This document shows positions 18,891 to 28,580 of a stretch of 64,000 bases of DNA, in pieces; position 1 is the first letter of the stretch, and every line of letters begins with the position of its first letter. Under the pieces are notes generated by a model. The model was given only the letters and a program-made list of their open reading frames with translations. It ran no database searches and was not told the origin of the DNA. The DNA is from Emcibacter sp. (lineage in GTDB: Bacteria > Pseudomonadota > Alphaproteobacteria > Sphingomonadales > Emcibacteraceae): positions 1 to 64,000 of the forward strand of contig JAKIUQ010000010.1 in the NCBI GenBank assembly GCA_021647465.1. The letters run 5' to 3'. The position numbers were made by a program, and so were the translations under genes.

Positions 18891-18916
18891 AATATTTTAC
18901 TATATGGTAAAATATT
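18891..18916. repeat. Perfect inverted repeat upstream of guaD, candidate operator
   Basis: AATATTTTAC (18891-18900) and GTAAAATATT (18907-18916) form a perfect 10-bp palindrome with a 6-bp centre, 24 bp before the guaD start. It could bind a dimeric repressor or fold in the 5' leader. No T-run follows, so it is not a standard terminator. It does not match the TTGT/ACAA sites beside the gntR gene. Confidence 0.6.
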
Positions 18917-18940
18917 TCAGGTTGACGAGAATATTATCTT

Positions 18941-20254
18941 ATGGCAATTCAAAACTGTACGGCGCTTCGCGGTGAGTTACTATGGTTTACAGACAATCCC
19001 TTTCTGGCAAAGCCGTCTGACTGCATACAGCATATTGATGATGGTATCCTGTTGATAAAAAATGGTAAAATCATCGCTTGCGGCGCGGCACGGGACATAA
19101 TGCCTCAAGTCCCCAAGGACGTTACAATTGATCATTACCCAAATGGCATAATCATGCCGGGCTTCATTGATGCCCATGTCCATTATCCGCAGGTTGAAAT
19201 CATGGGGGCTTACGGCAAGAAATTGCTCGACTGGCTGAATGATTATACTTACCCAGCTGAGCAAGCCTACGCGGACCCTGAACATGCCAGAATAAACGCC
19301 GCGTTTTTCTGTGATGAACTCCTCAGGAATGGCACCACCACAGCGGCGAGTTTCTGCACCGTTCACCCCGCCTCCGTTGAGGCGTTGTTTGACGCCGCAA
19401 GTCACCGCAACATGGCCATGATCGCGGGCAAGGTGATGATGGACAGGAATGCGCCAGAAGCCCTGCTCGACACGCCGCAACTGGCCTATGACCAATGTAA
19501 AAAGCTCATTAAAAAATGGCATGGTAAAGGCCGAAATCTATATGCGCTCACGCCGCGTTTCGCCCCAAGCTGCACGCCGGAACAATTAACAGTTGCCCGG
19601 GCTTTAAGACAAGAATTTCCCGATGTATATGTCCAAAGTCATCTGTCCGAAAGCCCTGCTGAAATCGCCTGGGTCAAACAGCTTTATCCAGAGCATGAGG
19701 GCTATCTTGACGTCTATGATCATTACCAATTGACCGGCCCGCGCAGCCTGTTAGGTCACGGCATTCATTTGACTGATGCGGAATGGCATAGCCTAAATGA
19801 GCGGCAAACAGCATTAGTCCATTGCCCCACGTCCAATCTGTTTCTTGGCAGCGGCTTATTTGATTTGGCCCGCGCGCAATCCCCCAATAATTCGGTTCCC
19901 GTTGCCATCGGCACCGATGTCGGGGCTGGAACCTCCCTCTCTCTCCTTGTCACCCTCGGCGAAGCCTATAAGGTTGCGCAGTTAAGGGGGGGAAGCTTAA
20001 CCGCCTTTCAGGCTTTTTATCTGATCACCCTTGGCGCGGCGCGCGCCTTGCATCTGGATCATGACATAGGCTCTTTTGAGGCGGGGAAAACCGCCGATGT
20101 GGTTGTCCTGAACCCCAATGCCACAAGCCTGCTCCGTCATCGGATGGAATTGACAAACAATATAGAAGAAATACTCTTTATATTAATGACATTAGGCGAT
20201 GACCGCGTGATTGAAGCCACTTATACCGTCGGCCAAAGACATAAAAACTTCTAA
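18941..20254 (+). CDS. guaD: Guanine deaminase
   Basis: A 437-residue zinc amidohydrolase that turns guanine into xanthine and ammonia. Metal-site motifs are DAHVHYPQ (HxH), VQSHLSES, LGHGIHLTD and the late Asp in GTDVGAGTSLS. PGFIDAHVHYPQ followed by a Tyr/Trp-rich loop is characteristic of guanine deaminases rather than other amidohydrolases. It supplies xanthine to the XdhAB dehydrogenase encoded nearby. The gene ends overlapping the stop of the convergent alc gene. Its promoter region contains the palindrome at 18891-18916. Confidence 0.92.
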   Translation: MAIQNCTALRGELLWFTDNPFLAKPSDCIQHIDDGILLIKNGKIIACGAARDIMPQVPKDVTIDHYPNGIIMPGFIDAHVHYPQVEIMGAYGKKLLDWLNDYTYPAEQAYADPEHARINAAFFCDELLRNGTTTAASFCTVHPASVEALFDAASHRNMAMIAGKVMMDRNAPEALLDTPQLAYDQCKKLIKKWHGKGRNLYALTPRFAPSCTPEQLTVARALRQEFPDVYVQSHLSESPAEIAWVKQLYPEHEGYLDVYDHYQLTGPRSLLGHGIHLTDAEWHSLNERQTALVHCPTSNLFLGSGLFDLARAQSPNNSVPVAIGTDVGAGTSLSLLVTLGEAYKVAQLRGGSLTAFQAFYLITLGAARALHLDHDIGSFEAGKTADVVVLNPNATSLLRHRMELTNNIEEILFILMTLGDDRVIEATYTVGQRHKNF

Positions 20255-21291
20255 ACCTCAGGATGACCAAACAAGCGCATACGGGAAATCCCGCCATCGG
20301 GGTAAATATTAAGCCTCACATGACTGATCGGCCCCAAATCCCGCAATTGCGAGCTAAACTCATGACGCCCGTCCGCAGATAGCTTTTGTTCCGGCAACAA
20401 AGTCTGCCATGACGATGACTGCGAAAGTAACGCCGGATCATCCAATCCCGAAACCAAGGCCGCCTGCAACGAACAACGATCCGGATAATTGCCCTTGAAA
20501 AAAGTCGTCTCAATAACCGCATGATCAATGGTGCCTGTTGCGGCCAAGGCAAAGACAGCCCAGTCATGGCCCGGCGTCCGGCGTCTTCTGGTTTCCCAGC
20601 CATCGCCCATATTTTCCATCTGTGTCGGAGATATAATATTCATCGGCAGACCAAAATGGGCATCGTTACAGCCAATAGCCCGCCCGCCCCACTCCATGGC
20701 GGCAAGGTCAATCTTCTGACCTTGCATTTGCGTCAATATTTCTGGCCAATCCACCTCAATCACCCCATAGACTTTCAGGCGCGCAACCCCGCCATCCGGG
20801 AAAATATTAAGCCGAACATGGCTCCATATCTGATCACTCATAATCTCAAAAAAATGCTGGCGGTCACCAGACAGGTTTTTTGTCGGTAAAATTTCTGTCC
20901 AATGGGTATCCTCATCCGGCATATGATCCTGCGTGCGGCATACTTCGATAGAGGCCGCAGGCGGAAAATTTCCGGTAAAATGCCGTGTGTCAATTTCTAT
21001 ACCTTTGATCCGTCCGGACTTACCCAGCTTCACCACGCAATAATCATACCCCGCAACGCGTTTTCGTCGGCTTTCCCAGCCGTCCATCCATTTACCATGA
21101 TCATCGTATTTACCGTCGATAAATATGGGGTCTTCTCGGCTGATCAGCCTTTCTTTCGGGGCAAAAAAATCATCCGTTGCGTATACCACTTCGGTTCCAA
21201 GGCGGGTGTCCGCAAGGTTAACAAAATGTCCAGAAAAATCAGGTTGGTCAGATAATGATGTCAAAATTTTATTCCTTGGATAGGGCGGCAA
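20251..21291 (-). CDS. alc: Allantoicase
   Basis: A 346-residue protein made of two similar allantoicase repeats, each with a GWE(S/T)RR(K/R)R motif (near residues 72 and 233) and a DGG(V/I) strand (SHVRLNIYPDGG). It hydrolyses allantoate to ureidoglycolate and urea. The start overlaps the end of uraD by 23 nt, so translation is probably coupled. It is last in the leftward gntR-puuE-uraD-alc operon, and its stop overlaps that of guaD. Confidence 0.95.
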   Translation of the reverse strand: MPPYPRNKILTSLSDQPDFSGHFVNLADTRLGTEVVYATDDFFAPKERLISREDPIFIDGKYDDHGKWMDGWESRRKRVAGYDYCVVKLGKSGRIKGIEIDTRHFTGNFPPAASIEVCRTQDHMPDEDTHWTEILPTKNLSGDRQHFFEIMSDQIWSHVRLNIFPDGGVARLKVYGVIEVDWPEILTQMQGQKIDLAAMEWGGRAIGCNDAHFGLPMNIISPTQMENMGDGWETRRRRTPGHDWAVFALAATGTIDHAVIETTFFKGNYPDRCSLQAALVSGLDDPALLSQSSSWQTLLPEQKLSADGRHEFSSQLRDLGPISHVRLNIYPDGGISRMRLFGHPEV

Positions 21292-21742
21292 GACGCAGCC
21301 TTGCTATTTTATGAACTTCTTTCAGGGCTGTTGCAAATTCATCTTCAGCCGTATTTTTAATTCTCATGCGAAAATTCTTCAATATATCAAAACGGTTTAA
21401 CCCCCCAACAGCAATGATAAACGGGAAACCAAACTTTTTACTATAGGCCGCATTTAAATCCTGAAGTTCCTGAAATTCTTCTGGTGAGCATTGATTCAGT
21501 CCGGCGCCGCGCTGTTCTCTTGCCGATTCTCGGGAAAGCTCGCCTGAAATTGCGGCGCGGCCGGCAAGGGTCGGATGGGCGCGTAACAAAGCAAGCTTGT
21601 CCTCACGGCCAGATGCCTCAACAACGGCCTTCATTAAAACAGCAAGATCTGCCCTGTCCTCCAATTGCCAGACTTTTTCGGCAACCCACGGCGAATGTTC
21701 ATAAATGCCGCCGTAAATATCGATAAATTTTTCTCGGTCCAT
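21269..21742 (-). CDS. uraD: 2-oxo-4-hydroxy-4-carboxy-5-ureidoimidazoline (OHCU) decarboxylase
   Basis: A 157-residue all-helical protein of the OHCU decarboxylase family. It converts OHCU into (S)-allantoin. Family motifs include the YEHSPWVAEKVW segment, LLRAHPTLAGRA with the catalytic His, and FGFPFIIAVGG. The size is normal for a stand-alone enzyme. It lies 5 nt after puuE and overlaps alc. Confidence 0.95.
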   Translation of the reverse strand: MDREKFIDIYGGIYEHSPWVAEKVWQLEDRADLAVLMKAVVEASGREDKLALLRAHPTLAGRAAISGELSRESAREQRGAGLNQCSPEEFQELQDLNAAYSKKFGFPFIIAVGGLNRFDILKNFRMRIKNTAEDEFATALKEVHKIARLRLAALSKE

Positions 21743-21747
21743 CTTCT

Positions 21748-22668
21748 CTATAGCCCTTCTGCAGGGTGTTTGGCGTGCCAGTGACGGGCTATCTCAATTC
21801 TTTTGCAAAACCAGATATCCTCATGAGACGCCGCATATTTCAGGAATTTTTCCAAAGCCGAAATTCTTCCCGGACGACCAACAATACGGCAATGCAGGCC
21901 AATGGACATCATGCGCGGGGTTTCTTCACTTTCTGCCAAAAGAACATCAAAACTGTCTTTCAAATAATTATAGAATTGATCCCCCGCATTAAAGCCTTGG
22001 GCGGTGGCAAAGCGCATATCATTAACATCAAGACTATAGGGCACCACCAAATGACTTTTATTATCCTTCTTAATCCAAAATGGTAAATCATCACTGTAAT
22101 CATCTGAATCATAAAGAAAACCGCCCTCCTCGATAACAAGAGAGCGCGTATTGGGACTGGTGCGGCCCGTATACCAGCCAAGGGGTCTATCCCCCGTTAA
22201 ATATTCTATAATTTCTATGGCCTGTTTCATATGGGCGCGTTCCACCTCGATCGGCACATCCTGATAATTAATCCAGCGAAGCCCATGAGAGCATATTTCA
22301 TGACCAGCCGTGACAAAGGCCTTTGCCGCCTCGGGATTGCGTTCAAGCGCCATGGCCACCGCAAAAATCGTCAGCGGAATATCATATTTTGCAAAAAGCT
22401 TTAAAATACGCCAAACCCCGACCCGGCTGCCATATTCATAGAGGGATTCCATGCTCATATGCCGCGCGCCCGTAACAGGGGCGGCATTAATAATCTCCGA
22501 CAGGAATTGTTCAGCGCCGTCATCGCCGTGCAATATAGTCTTCTCCCCGCCCTCTTCATAATTCAGAACAAATTGCACCGCAAGCCGCTTACCGCCCGGC
22601 CAATCAGCATAAGGCGGGCGGGCACCGTAACCCACAATATTCCTTGGGTAATTCTTATTAATTGACAT
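21748..22668 (-). CDS. puuE: Allantoinase, polysaccharide-deacetylase type
   Basis: A 306-residue protein with the NodB/polysaccharide-deacetylase fold, of the PuuE class that hydrolyses allantoin to allantoate without the usual amidohydrolase. Typical features are the N-terminal NYPRNIVGYGARPPYADWPGG, EICSHGLRWINY, GWYTGRTSPNTR and DSDDYSDDLPFW. It lies 1 nt after the gntR stop and 5 nt before uraD. Confidence 0.95.
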   Translation of the reverse strand: MSINKNYPRNIVGYGARPPYADWPGGKRLAVQFVLNYEEGGEKTILHGDDGAEQFLSEIINAAPVTGARHMSMESLYEYGSRVGVWRILKLFAKYDIPLTIFAVAMALERNPEAAKAFVTAGHEICSHGLRWINYQDVPIEVERAHMKQAIEIIEYLTGDRPLGWYTGRTSPNTRSLVIEEGGFLYDSDDYSDDLPFWIKKDNKSHLVVPYSLDVNDMRFATAQGFNAGDQFYNYLKDSFDVLLAESEETPRMMSIGLHCRIVGRPGRISALEKFLKYAASHEDIWFCKRIEIARHWHAKHPAEGL

Positions 22669-22669
22669 G

Positions 22670-23386
22670 CTAATTCACTCTTCTTTTAAAGGCCATATCC
22701 GGGGAAAGTGCGCGGTAGACATCTTCATTCTCACGGGCTGCCGTAAAAACCAGCCGCGCCCTGATATGATCCAGATGCTGCGACAAAACCTTGCGGCCTT
22801 TTTCCTTGTCTTTCGCGGCAAGTGCCTCAATCAACGCCGTATGATCATCAACGCAGCAATTAACGCTGCCCGTCCGGCCATAAAGACCAATGATGAGCGA
22901 TGAGCGAAAAATCAGTTTCTCCAGAAAAACTGAAAAAGGCTCATTACGGGCGATGGCCGCCAGCAACATATGAAATTCGCCGGACAATCTGATCCACATG
23001 GCAATATCCCCGAGGCTCAATGCCTGCTTTTCACGGGCAATATGATCATATAAAATTTTCAGGTCAGCCTTCGTCACCCGATCCATGGCCCAGTCCAAAA
23101 GACTTGTTTCAAGCGCAAATCTGGCTTCGAACACCTGCCTTGCCTCGTCCACAGACGGGCTGGACACGACGGCACCCTTATTGCGTACCAGCGTGACGAT
23201 ATGATCTTCTGCGAGCAAAATCAGTACTTTACGTATGGTTGCACGCCCCGCGCCATAGATACTGCATAAAGCTTCTTCCGTCAGCTTTGTTCCCGGCAAA
23301 AGCCTTTGTTCCAGAACGGTTTCACGGATATGGCGATAAATACTCTCTCCGTTTTGCGCATCTTTCATGGCCATTTTGGCCTCCAT
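22670..23386 (-). CDS. GntR family transcriptional regulator (FCD/FadR type)
   Basis: A 238-residue regulator with an N-terminal winged helix-turn-helix (GAGRATIRKVLILLAEDHIV, about residues 45-65) and a helical FCD effector domain. It heads the puuE-uraD-alc operon and is divergent from uraH-xdhABC, so it most likely controls both arms of purine breakdown. The effector is probably a pathway intermediate, but this cannot be seen. ATG at 23374 is an alternative start. Confidence 0.9.
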   Translation of the reverse strand: MEAKMAMKDAQNGESIYRHIRETVLEQRLLPGTKLTEEALCSIYGAGRATIRKVLILLAEDHIVTLVRNKGAVVSSPSVDEARQVFEARFALETSLLDWAMDRVTKADLKILYDHIAREKQALSLGDIAMWIRLSGEFHMLLAAIARNEPFSVFLEKLIFRSSLIIGLYGRTGSVNCCVDDHTALIEALAAKDKEKGRKVLSQHLDHIRARLVFTAARENEDVYRALSPDMAFKRRVN

Positions 23387-23405
23387 ATTTCACCAGCTTT
23401 ATAAA

Positions 23406-23438
23406 ATGTAGACAAAAAAACAGCCTGATTGTCAACAA
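23406..23438. promoter_or_regulatory. Candidate GntR operator pair
   Basis: Two similar sites, ATGTAGACAA (23406-23415) and TTGTCAACAA (23429-23438), share the form (A/T)TGT-N2-ACAA. Their centres are 23 bp apart, in the short space between the divergent gntR operon and uraH-xdhABC. FadR-type GntR proteins bind sites with TGT/ACA half-sites. The assignment is inferred. Confidence 0.5.
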
Positions 23439-23510
23439 TATTCTTTACTTTAAAATTGCAATCTGCCAAGAATATACTGTAAAATAAACCGGAATGCAGG
23501 GAACAACCCC

Positions 23511-23858
23511 ATGGGAAAAATCACCACACATATACTGGATACGGCATCGGGAAAGCCGGCAGCGGGCATCAGAATTATTTTAAGCCGATCCGATGATGAT
23601 GAAATATTAACAGATACCCTGACCAATGCGGATGGGCGGTGTGATGCCCCCCTGCTTTCCGGCAAAGAATTAACGCCCGGCCGGTACCGGATTGATTTTC
23701 ATGTCGGGTCATATTTTGCGACCTCTAAAGCCGCATCTGATGATATCTCATTCCTGAATGTGGTTCCTGTTGAATTTGGCATTAATGATGCGGGTGCGCA
23801 TTATCATATCCCCCTTCTTATTTCGCCGTATGGCTACAGCACTTATCGCGGTAGCTAG
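23511..23858 (+). CDS. uraH: 5-hydroxyisourate hydrolase (transthyretin-like)
   Basis: A 115-residue protein of the transthyretin-related family. It hydrolyses 5-hydroxyisourate to OHCU. It begins with the ITTHILDTASGKPAAG signature and ends in YRGS, the diagnostic C-terminal tetrapeptide of the enzyme as opposed to true transthyretin. It is the first gene of uraH-xdhA-xdhB-xdhC and lies 11 nt before xdhA. Confidence 0.96.
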   Translation: MGKITTHILDTASGKPAAGIRIILSRSDDDEILTDTLTNADGRCDAPLLSGKELTPGRYRIDFHVGSYFATSKAASDDISFLNVVPVEFGINDAGAHYHIPLLISPYGYSTYRGS

Positions 23859-23869
23859 AGGGCAAATAT

Positions 23870-25351
23870 ATGGCACAGAAAAATATCACTCTTCTGCTTG
23901 GCGGTCAGCCTCATGAAGTCATCAATTTCGATCCAACCCGAACATTGCTGGATTATCTGCGTTATGATAGCGCCCGCACAGGCACAAAAGAAGGCTGCGG
24001 CGAAGGCGACTGCGGGGCCTGCACGGTGGTTATTGGCACTTTAAAAGACGGAAAATTACGCTTTGAGGCGGTGAATTCCTGCATAATCTTCCTGCCGACA
24101 TTAGACGGAAAACTGCTGTTAACCGTCGAAGACCTTGTCCATCCGGACGGCTCTTTACATGTCATTCAACGCGTCATTGCGGATTTGCAAGGCTCTCAAT
24201 GCGGCTTTTGCACACCGGGTTTTGTCATGGCCATATTCGCCCATATTCGCTCTGGCGGCGGGGCGGGACTTGCCAGTATCAATGATGCTCTGGTTGGAAA
24301 TTTATGTCGCTGCACCGGCTATGGCCCGATTATTGAGGCCGTTCGCCGCGCCATTTCAGAACAGGTTGATGATCACCTGACAGCCCTTGAAGAAACATGG
24401 ATAAAACAATTAGCCGCCATGAGCAGTCCTGACACCCTGAGTTTAAGCTGGATTTGCCCGGATACGGGGAAGGAACGGCATTATTCCGCGCCCAAAACCA
24501 CGGCAGCCCTGACGGCATTATACGCCGCCTATCCAGAGGCGACCCTGCTTGCCGGGGGTACGGATGTGGGGCTATGGGTCACCAAACAGCTTCAGAGCCT
24601 GAACAGATTGATATATCTGGGTCACATTACGGAATTGTCGCAAATAACCCAAAGTAAAACCCATATAGAAATCGGCGCAGGCGTTACTTTCGCGGACGCG
24701 CAGCCCATTTTAAGCGCGCATTTTCCGGATTTGGGCGAAGTGATCCGGCGTCTTGGCTCATCCCAGATACGCAACAGGGCCACCATTGGCGGCAATATTG
24801 CCAATGGCTCCCCCATTGGCGACAGCATGCCTGTCTTGATCGCCCTTAATACAGAATTAGCTCTGCAAAGCGTCAAAGGCCTGCGGCGCATACCACTGGA
24901 AGATTATTTTATCTCTTACGGACGGCAAGACCGGATCGCTGGTGAATTTGTTGCGGCTATTCGCATCCCCTTACCCAAACCGGATCAGTATTTTCGGGCT
25001 TACAAAATTTCCAAGCGATTTGATCAGGATATTTCGGCTGTCTGCGGGGCGATTTCTGTTACTCTGGATGACGGCTTAATTTCTTCTGCCCGCGTCGCTT
25101 ACGGCGGCGTGGCCGCAACACCCATTCGCGCTCTTAATACAGAAAACACCCTGATTGGCGCCAAATGGAATGAAAGGACTATTCAGTCCGCCATGTCCGC
25201 GCTGAAAAATGATCTCAGCCCCATCAGCGATATGCGGGCAAGTGCGGATTACCGCCTGAAAGTTGCCCGGAATATATTATTCAAAGCCTATATTGAATAT
25301 GACACGCCGCTTTCTCAAACCCGCCTTATTGGCGATGGGGCCGCGGAATGA
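23870..25351 (+). CDS. xdhA: Xanthine dehydrogenase small subunit (2Fe-2S and FAD)
   Basis: A 493-residue subunit. Two [2Fe-2S] centres sit in the first 165 residues: a plant-type site with CGEGDCGAC, then CGFC and CRC. The FAD domain of the molybdopterin dehydrogenase family follows (LLAGGTDVG, TIGGNIANGSPIGD) with the CO-dehydrogenase flavoprotein C-terminal domain. It carries electrons from the molybdenum centre to NAD+ during xanthine to urate oxidation. It overlaps xdhB by 4 nt. Confidence 0.96.
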   Translation: MAQKNITLLLGGQPHEVINFDPTRTLLDYLRYDSARTGTKEGCGEGDCGACTVVIGTLKDGKLRFEAVNSCIIFLPTLDGKLLLTVEDLVHPDGSLHVIQRVIADLQGSQCGFCTPGFVMAIFAHIRSGGGAGLASINDALVGNLCRCTGYGPIIEAVRRAISEQVDDHLTALEETWIKQLAAMSSPDTLSLSWICPDTGKERHYSAPKTTAALTALYAAYPEATLLAGGTDVGLWVTKQLQSLNRLIYLGHITELSQITQSKTHIEIGAGVTFADAQPILSAHFPDLGEVIRRLGSSQIRNRATIGGNIANGSPIGDSMPVLIALNTELALQSVKGLRRIPLEDYFISYGRQDRIAGEFVAAIRIPLPKPDQYFRAYKISKRFDQDISAVCGAISVTLDDGLISSARVAYGGVAATPIRALNTENTLIGAKWNERTIQSAMSALKNDLSPISDMRASADYRLKVARNILFKAYIEYDTPLSQTRLIGDGAAE

Positions 25352-27648
25352 CGGAAAATACACCGCCCATTAACGGCGACATCCATAGGGATATCCGCCA
25401 TGACAGCGCCCACAAACATGTGGCCGGCAGTGCGGATTATATTGATGACATACCGGAAAAGCGTGACTTGCTTCATGTCTGCCTCGGCCAGAGCAGCCGG
25501 GCTCACGCCCGTATGAAATCCCTTGATCTGGATGATGTTCGCGCCGCGCCCGGCGTGGTTATGGTGCTGACGGCCGATGATATTCCCGGCCGGAATGATG
25601 TTAGCCCTTTTGCCGGTGACGATCCCCTTTTTGCTAAGGACATCGTACAATTTCACGGCCAGTCAATTTTTGCAGTCGCCGCGATCAGCCGTGATCAGGC
25701 CCGGCGGGCGGCAAAGCTTGCGAAAATTGATTATGAAGATTATCCGGCCATCCTGACCATTGATGACGCCATGGCGGCAAAATCCTATATCGAAGCCCCG
25801 CAATGCGTGAAGCAGGGCGATTCTGTCGCCGCATTGAAAAAAGCCCCCATCCGGCGAAGGGGCTGCTTTCGCGTCGGTGGGCAGGATCATTTTTATCTGG
25901 AAGGCCAGATTGCCATGGCCGAACCAAAAGAAGACGGCGATGTCCATGTCTGGTCTTCCACCCAAAATCCAACCGAAGTCCAGCATCTGGTGGCAAAAGT
26001 CCTGAATATTCCCGACAATGGCGTAACCGTCGAGGTGCGCCGTATGGGCGGTGGTTTTGGCGGCAAGGAAACCCACCCGTCATTATTTGCCGCTGCGGCG
26101 GCTTTGGTGGCCCGCAAGACAGGCCGCACCGCAAAATGCCGCGTTGATCGGGATGATGATATGATCATGACTGGAAAACGTCATGATTTCCGCATTGATT
26201 ATGATGTGGGTTTTGATTCCGAAGGCCGGATATTGGGCCTTGACCTGAAACTTGCCTCGCGCTGCGGCTATTCAGTTGACTTGTCCCCCGCCATTAATGA
26301 CCGGGCCATGTTTCATTCGGACAATTGTTATTTCCTTGAGCATGTCACCATAAATTCTTACCGGTGCCGCACCAATACGGTTTCCAACACCGCATTTCGG
26401 GGCTTTGGTGGCCCTCAGGGCATGATCGCTATCGAAAGAATAATGGATGTGATCGCCCATGGCTTATCCAAAGACCCGCTGGATGTGCGCATGATCAATT
26501 TATACGGCAAGACAGATCGCAACATCACGCCATACGGCATGAGGATTGAAGATAATATCGCGCCCGAACTGATAGCCGAACTTGCTGAAACCGCCGACTA
26601 TAAAAATCGCCGCAAGGAAATCACGGCCTTTAATCAGGCGAACAAATATCTCACAAAAGCCCTCTCCCTCACCCCTGTTAAATTCGGCATTTCCTTTACC
26701 GCTTTGCATCTTAATCAGGCGGGCGCATTAATCCATATCTATTCCGATGGCAGTGTCCATCTGAACCACGGCGGCACAGAAATGGGACAGGGATTATTCA
26801 TCAAAGTGGCGCAGGTGGTGGCCAATGAATTACAGATTGATATTGACCGCATTAAAATATCTGCGACCACAACCGACAAAGTCCCCAACAGTTCCCCCAC
26901 GGCGGCCTCTTCCGGATCAGATCTGAATGGTATGGCCGCATTGGCCGCAGCCCGAACCCTGAAGGATCGCCTGACCGCCTTTGCGGAAAACCATTATGAC
27001 TGCCCCAGTGACCAGATTATCTTTCGCAATAATCATATTTATCTGGGTGATCAGAAAATCAGCTTTAACCAATTGGTTCATCAGGCTTATCTGGGGCGCA
27101 TATCCCTGTCATCCACCGGTTTTTACAAAACCCCGAAAATTCATTATGACCGCAAAACTCATAAAGGCCGCCCGTTTTTCTATTTTTCATATGGCGCGGC
27201 CATAGCCGAAGTCATCATAGACCTCTTGACGGGGGAGAATAAGATTCTGCGTGTGGACATCCTCCATGATGTGGGAAAATCGTTAAATCCGGCCATTGAC
27301 CGGGGCCAGATCGAAGGCGGCTTCATTCAGGGCGCGGGATGGCTCACCACCGAAGAATTGGTCTTTGATGACAAAGGGGTTTTGCGCAGCCATGCGCCGT
27401 CCACTTATAAAATCCCCACCAGCGCCGACAGGCCCGCTCAAATGACGATCAATCTTTGGAACGGCGTGAACAAAGAAGATACCATTCATAAATCCAAGGC
27501 TGTGGGCGAGCCGCCCCTGATGCTGGCCATTGCGGTTCATTCGGCGCTAACCCTTGCTGTTGCCAATGCCAATAGCAATAAGGCAGAAGAGCTGTCCGCG
27601 CTGAATGCGCCCGCGACAGCCGAAGAAATCTTGAGCAAGCTGATCTGA
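25348..27648 (+). CDS. xdhB: Xanthine dehydrogenase molybdopterin-binding subunit
   Basis: A 766-residue molybdenum hydroxylase subunit. Motifs are GGGFGGKETHPS, the substrate-site NTAFRGFGGPQG, GGTEMGQG and the catalytic-Glu loop KAVGEPPLML near the C-terminus. The GFGGPQG Arg and the Glu of VGEPP are retained, as in true xanthine dehydrogenases. It binds Moco, whose dithiolene is made with MoaD and MoaE, encoded at 42166-42877. The stop overlaps the xdhC start (TGATG). Confidence 0.96.
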   Translation: MTENTPPINGDIHRDIRHDSAHKHVAGSADYIDDIPEKRDLLHVCLGQSSRAHARMKSLDLDDVRAAPGVVMVLTADDIPGRNDVSPFAGDDPLFAKDIVQFHGQSIFAVAAISRDQARRAAKLAKIDYEDYPAILTIDDAMAAKSYIEAPQCVKQGDSVAALKKAPIRRRGCFRVGGQDHFYLEGQIAMAEPKEDGDVHVWSSTQNPTEVQHLVAKVLNIPDNGVTVEVRRMGGGFGGKETHPSLFAAAAALVARKTGRTAKCRVDRDDDMIMTGKRHDFRIDYDVGFDSEGRILGLDLKLASRCGYSVDLSPAINDRAMFHSDNCYFLEHVTINSYRCRTNTVSNTAFRGFGGPQGMIAIERIMDVIAHGLSKDPLDVRMINLYGKTDRNITPYGMRIEDNIAPELIAELAETADYKNRRKEITAFNQANKYLTKALSLTPVKFGISFTALHLNQAGALIHIYSDGSVHLNHGGTEMGQGLFIKVAQVVANELQIDIDRIKISATTTDKVPNSSPTAASSGSDLNGMAALAAARTLKDRLTAFAENHYDCPSDQIIFRNNHIYLGDQKISFNQLVHQAYLGRISLSSTGFYKTPKIHYDRKTHKGRPFFYFSYGAAIAEVIIDLLTGENKILRVDILHDVGKSLNPAIDRGQIEGGFIQGAGWLTTEELVFDDKGVLRSHAPSTYKIPTSADRPAQMTINLWNGVNKEDTIHKSKAVGEPPLMLAIAVHSALTLAVANANSNKAEELSALNAPATAEEILSKLI

Positions 27649-28580
27649 TGCAGAATTGGACCCGCATCGCCTATGACATGATCCGCAAAGATGGCCGGGT
27701 GGCTTTGATAACAATATGCCGCGTTCAAGGTTCCATCCCGCGGGAAGCCGGCACAAAAATGCTGGTGGGGCCGGATATCATAGCCGGCACCATCGGCGGC
27801 GGGGCTTTGGAACATCTGGCCATCAGGCAAGCGCGTCAGATGGTTATGACAGGCAGCCCGCTTGTTAAACATATAGATGTCCCCCTTGGCCCCAAAACGC
27901 AGCAATGCTGCGGCGGGCGCGTGGAATTACTGCTTGAAATACTGGATAAAAGTCATGCCCCGCTATTCACCGCCATTGAAGAAGCCAAAAAAAGCTATAG
28001 CCCCGTTCATATGATCACTGCGCTGACGGGTGACATAGCCAAAAAAATAATCCTTGACGGCCCCGCAAGCAGTCAGCTCGAAATAAAGGATAGCCAGTTG
28101 ATCGAGCCCCTCGCCGACAAGAGGATGCCGCTTTATCTTTTTGGCGCGGGTCATGTGGGTAAAGCCATCGCAGAGCGCATGAAAAATCTGCCCTTTCGGG
28201 TCATCTGGGCCGACAGCAGAGAGGCAGAATTTCCAAATATCAGGCCTGATAATGTTGAAATCTGCCTCGCAGACTCCACTAGTGAAATTGTGGCCGGGGC
28301 ACCGGCGGGCGCAATTTTTCTGGTCATGACCTATAGCCATCAGATAGATTATGCCGTAACAGCGGCCATATTATCGCGCGGCGATTCCGCCTATTGCGGT
28401 TTGATCGGATCAAAGACCAAACGCGCGCGTTTTTTAAAACGTTTTTTGGAAGAAGAAGGCCTCAATCAAGAAGCCTGTGATCAACTGACCTGCCCCATTG
28501 GCCTGCTGTCGGTAAAGGGCAAAGATCCTGAAATTATCGCCATCAGTGTCATTGCCCAGCTGCTGGAGAAATTTGGCTAA
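27648..28580 (+). CDS. xdhC: Xanthine dehydrogenase accessory protein XdhC
   Basis: A 310-residue XdhC/CoxI family protein that binds Moco, helps exchange its oxo ligand for sulfur, and inserts it into XdhB. The N-terminal XdhC-CoxI domain (CRVQGSIPREAGTKMLV) is followed by a Rossmann-like domain (LFGAGHVGKAIAE, ADSREAEFP, YCGLIGSKTKRARF). It is last in the operon, with its stop overlapping that of the convergent allA by 4 nt. Confidence 0.94.
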   Translation: MQNWTRIAYDMIRKDGRVALITICRVQGSIPREAGTKMLVGPDIIAGTIGGGALEHLAIRQARQMVMTGSPLVKHIDVPLGPKTQQCCGGRVELLLEILDKSHAPLFTAIEEAKKSYSPVHMITALTGDIAKKIILDGPASSQLEIKDSQLIEPLADKRMPLYLFGAGHVGKAIAERMKNLPFRVIWADSREAEFPNIRPDNVEICLADSTSEIVAGAPAGAIFLVMTYSHQIDYAVTAAILSRGDSAYCGLIGSKTKRARFLKRFLEEEGLNQEACDQLTCPIGLLSVKGKDPEIIAISVIAQLLEKFG

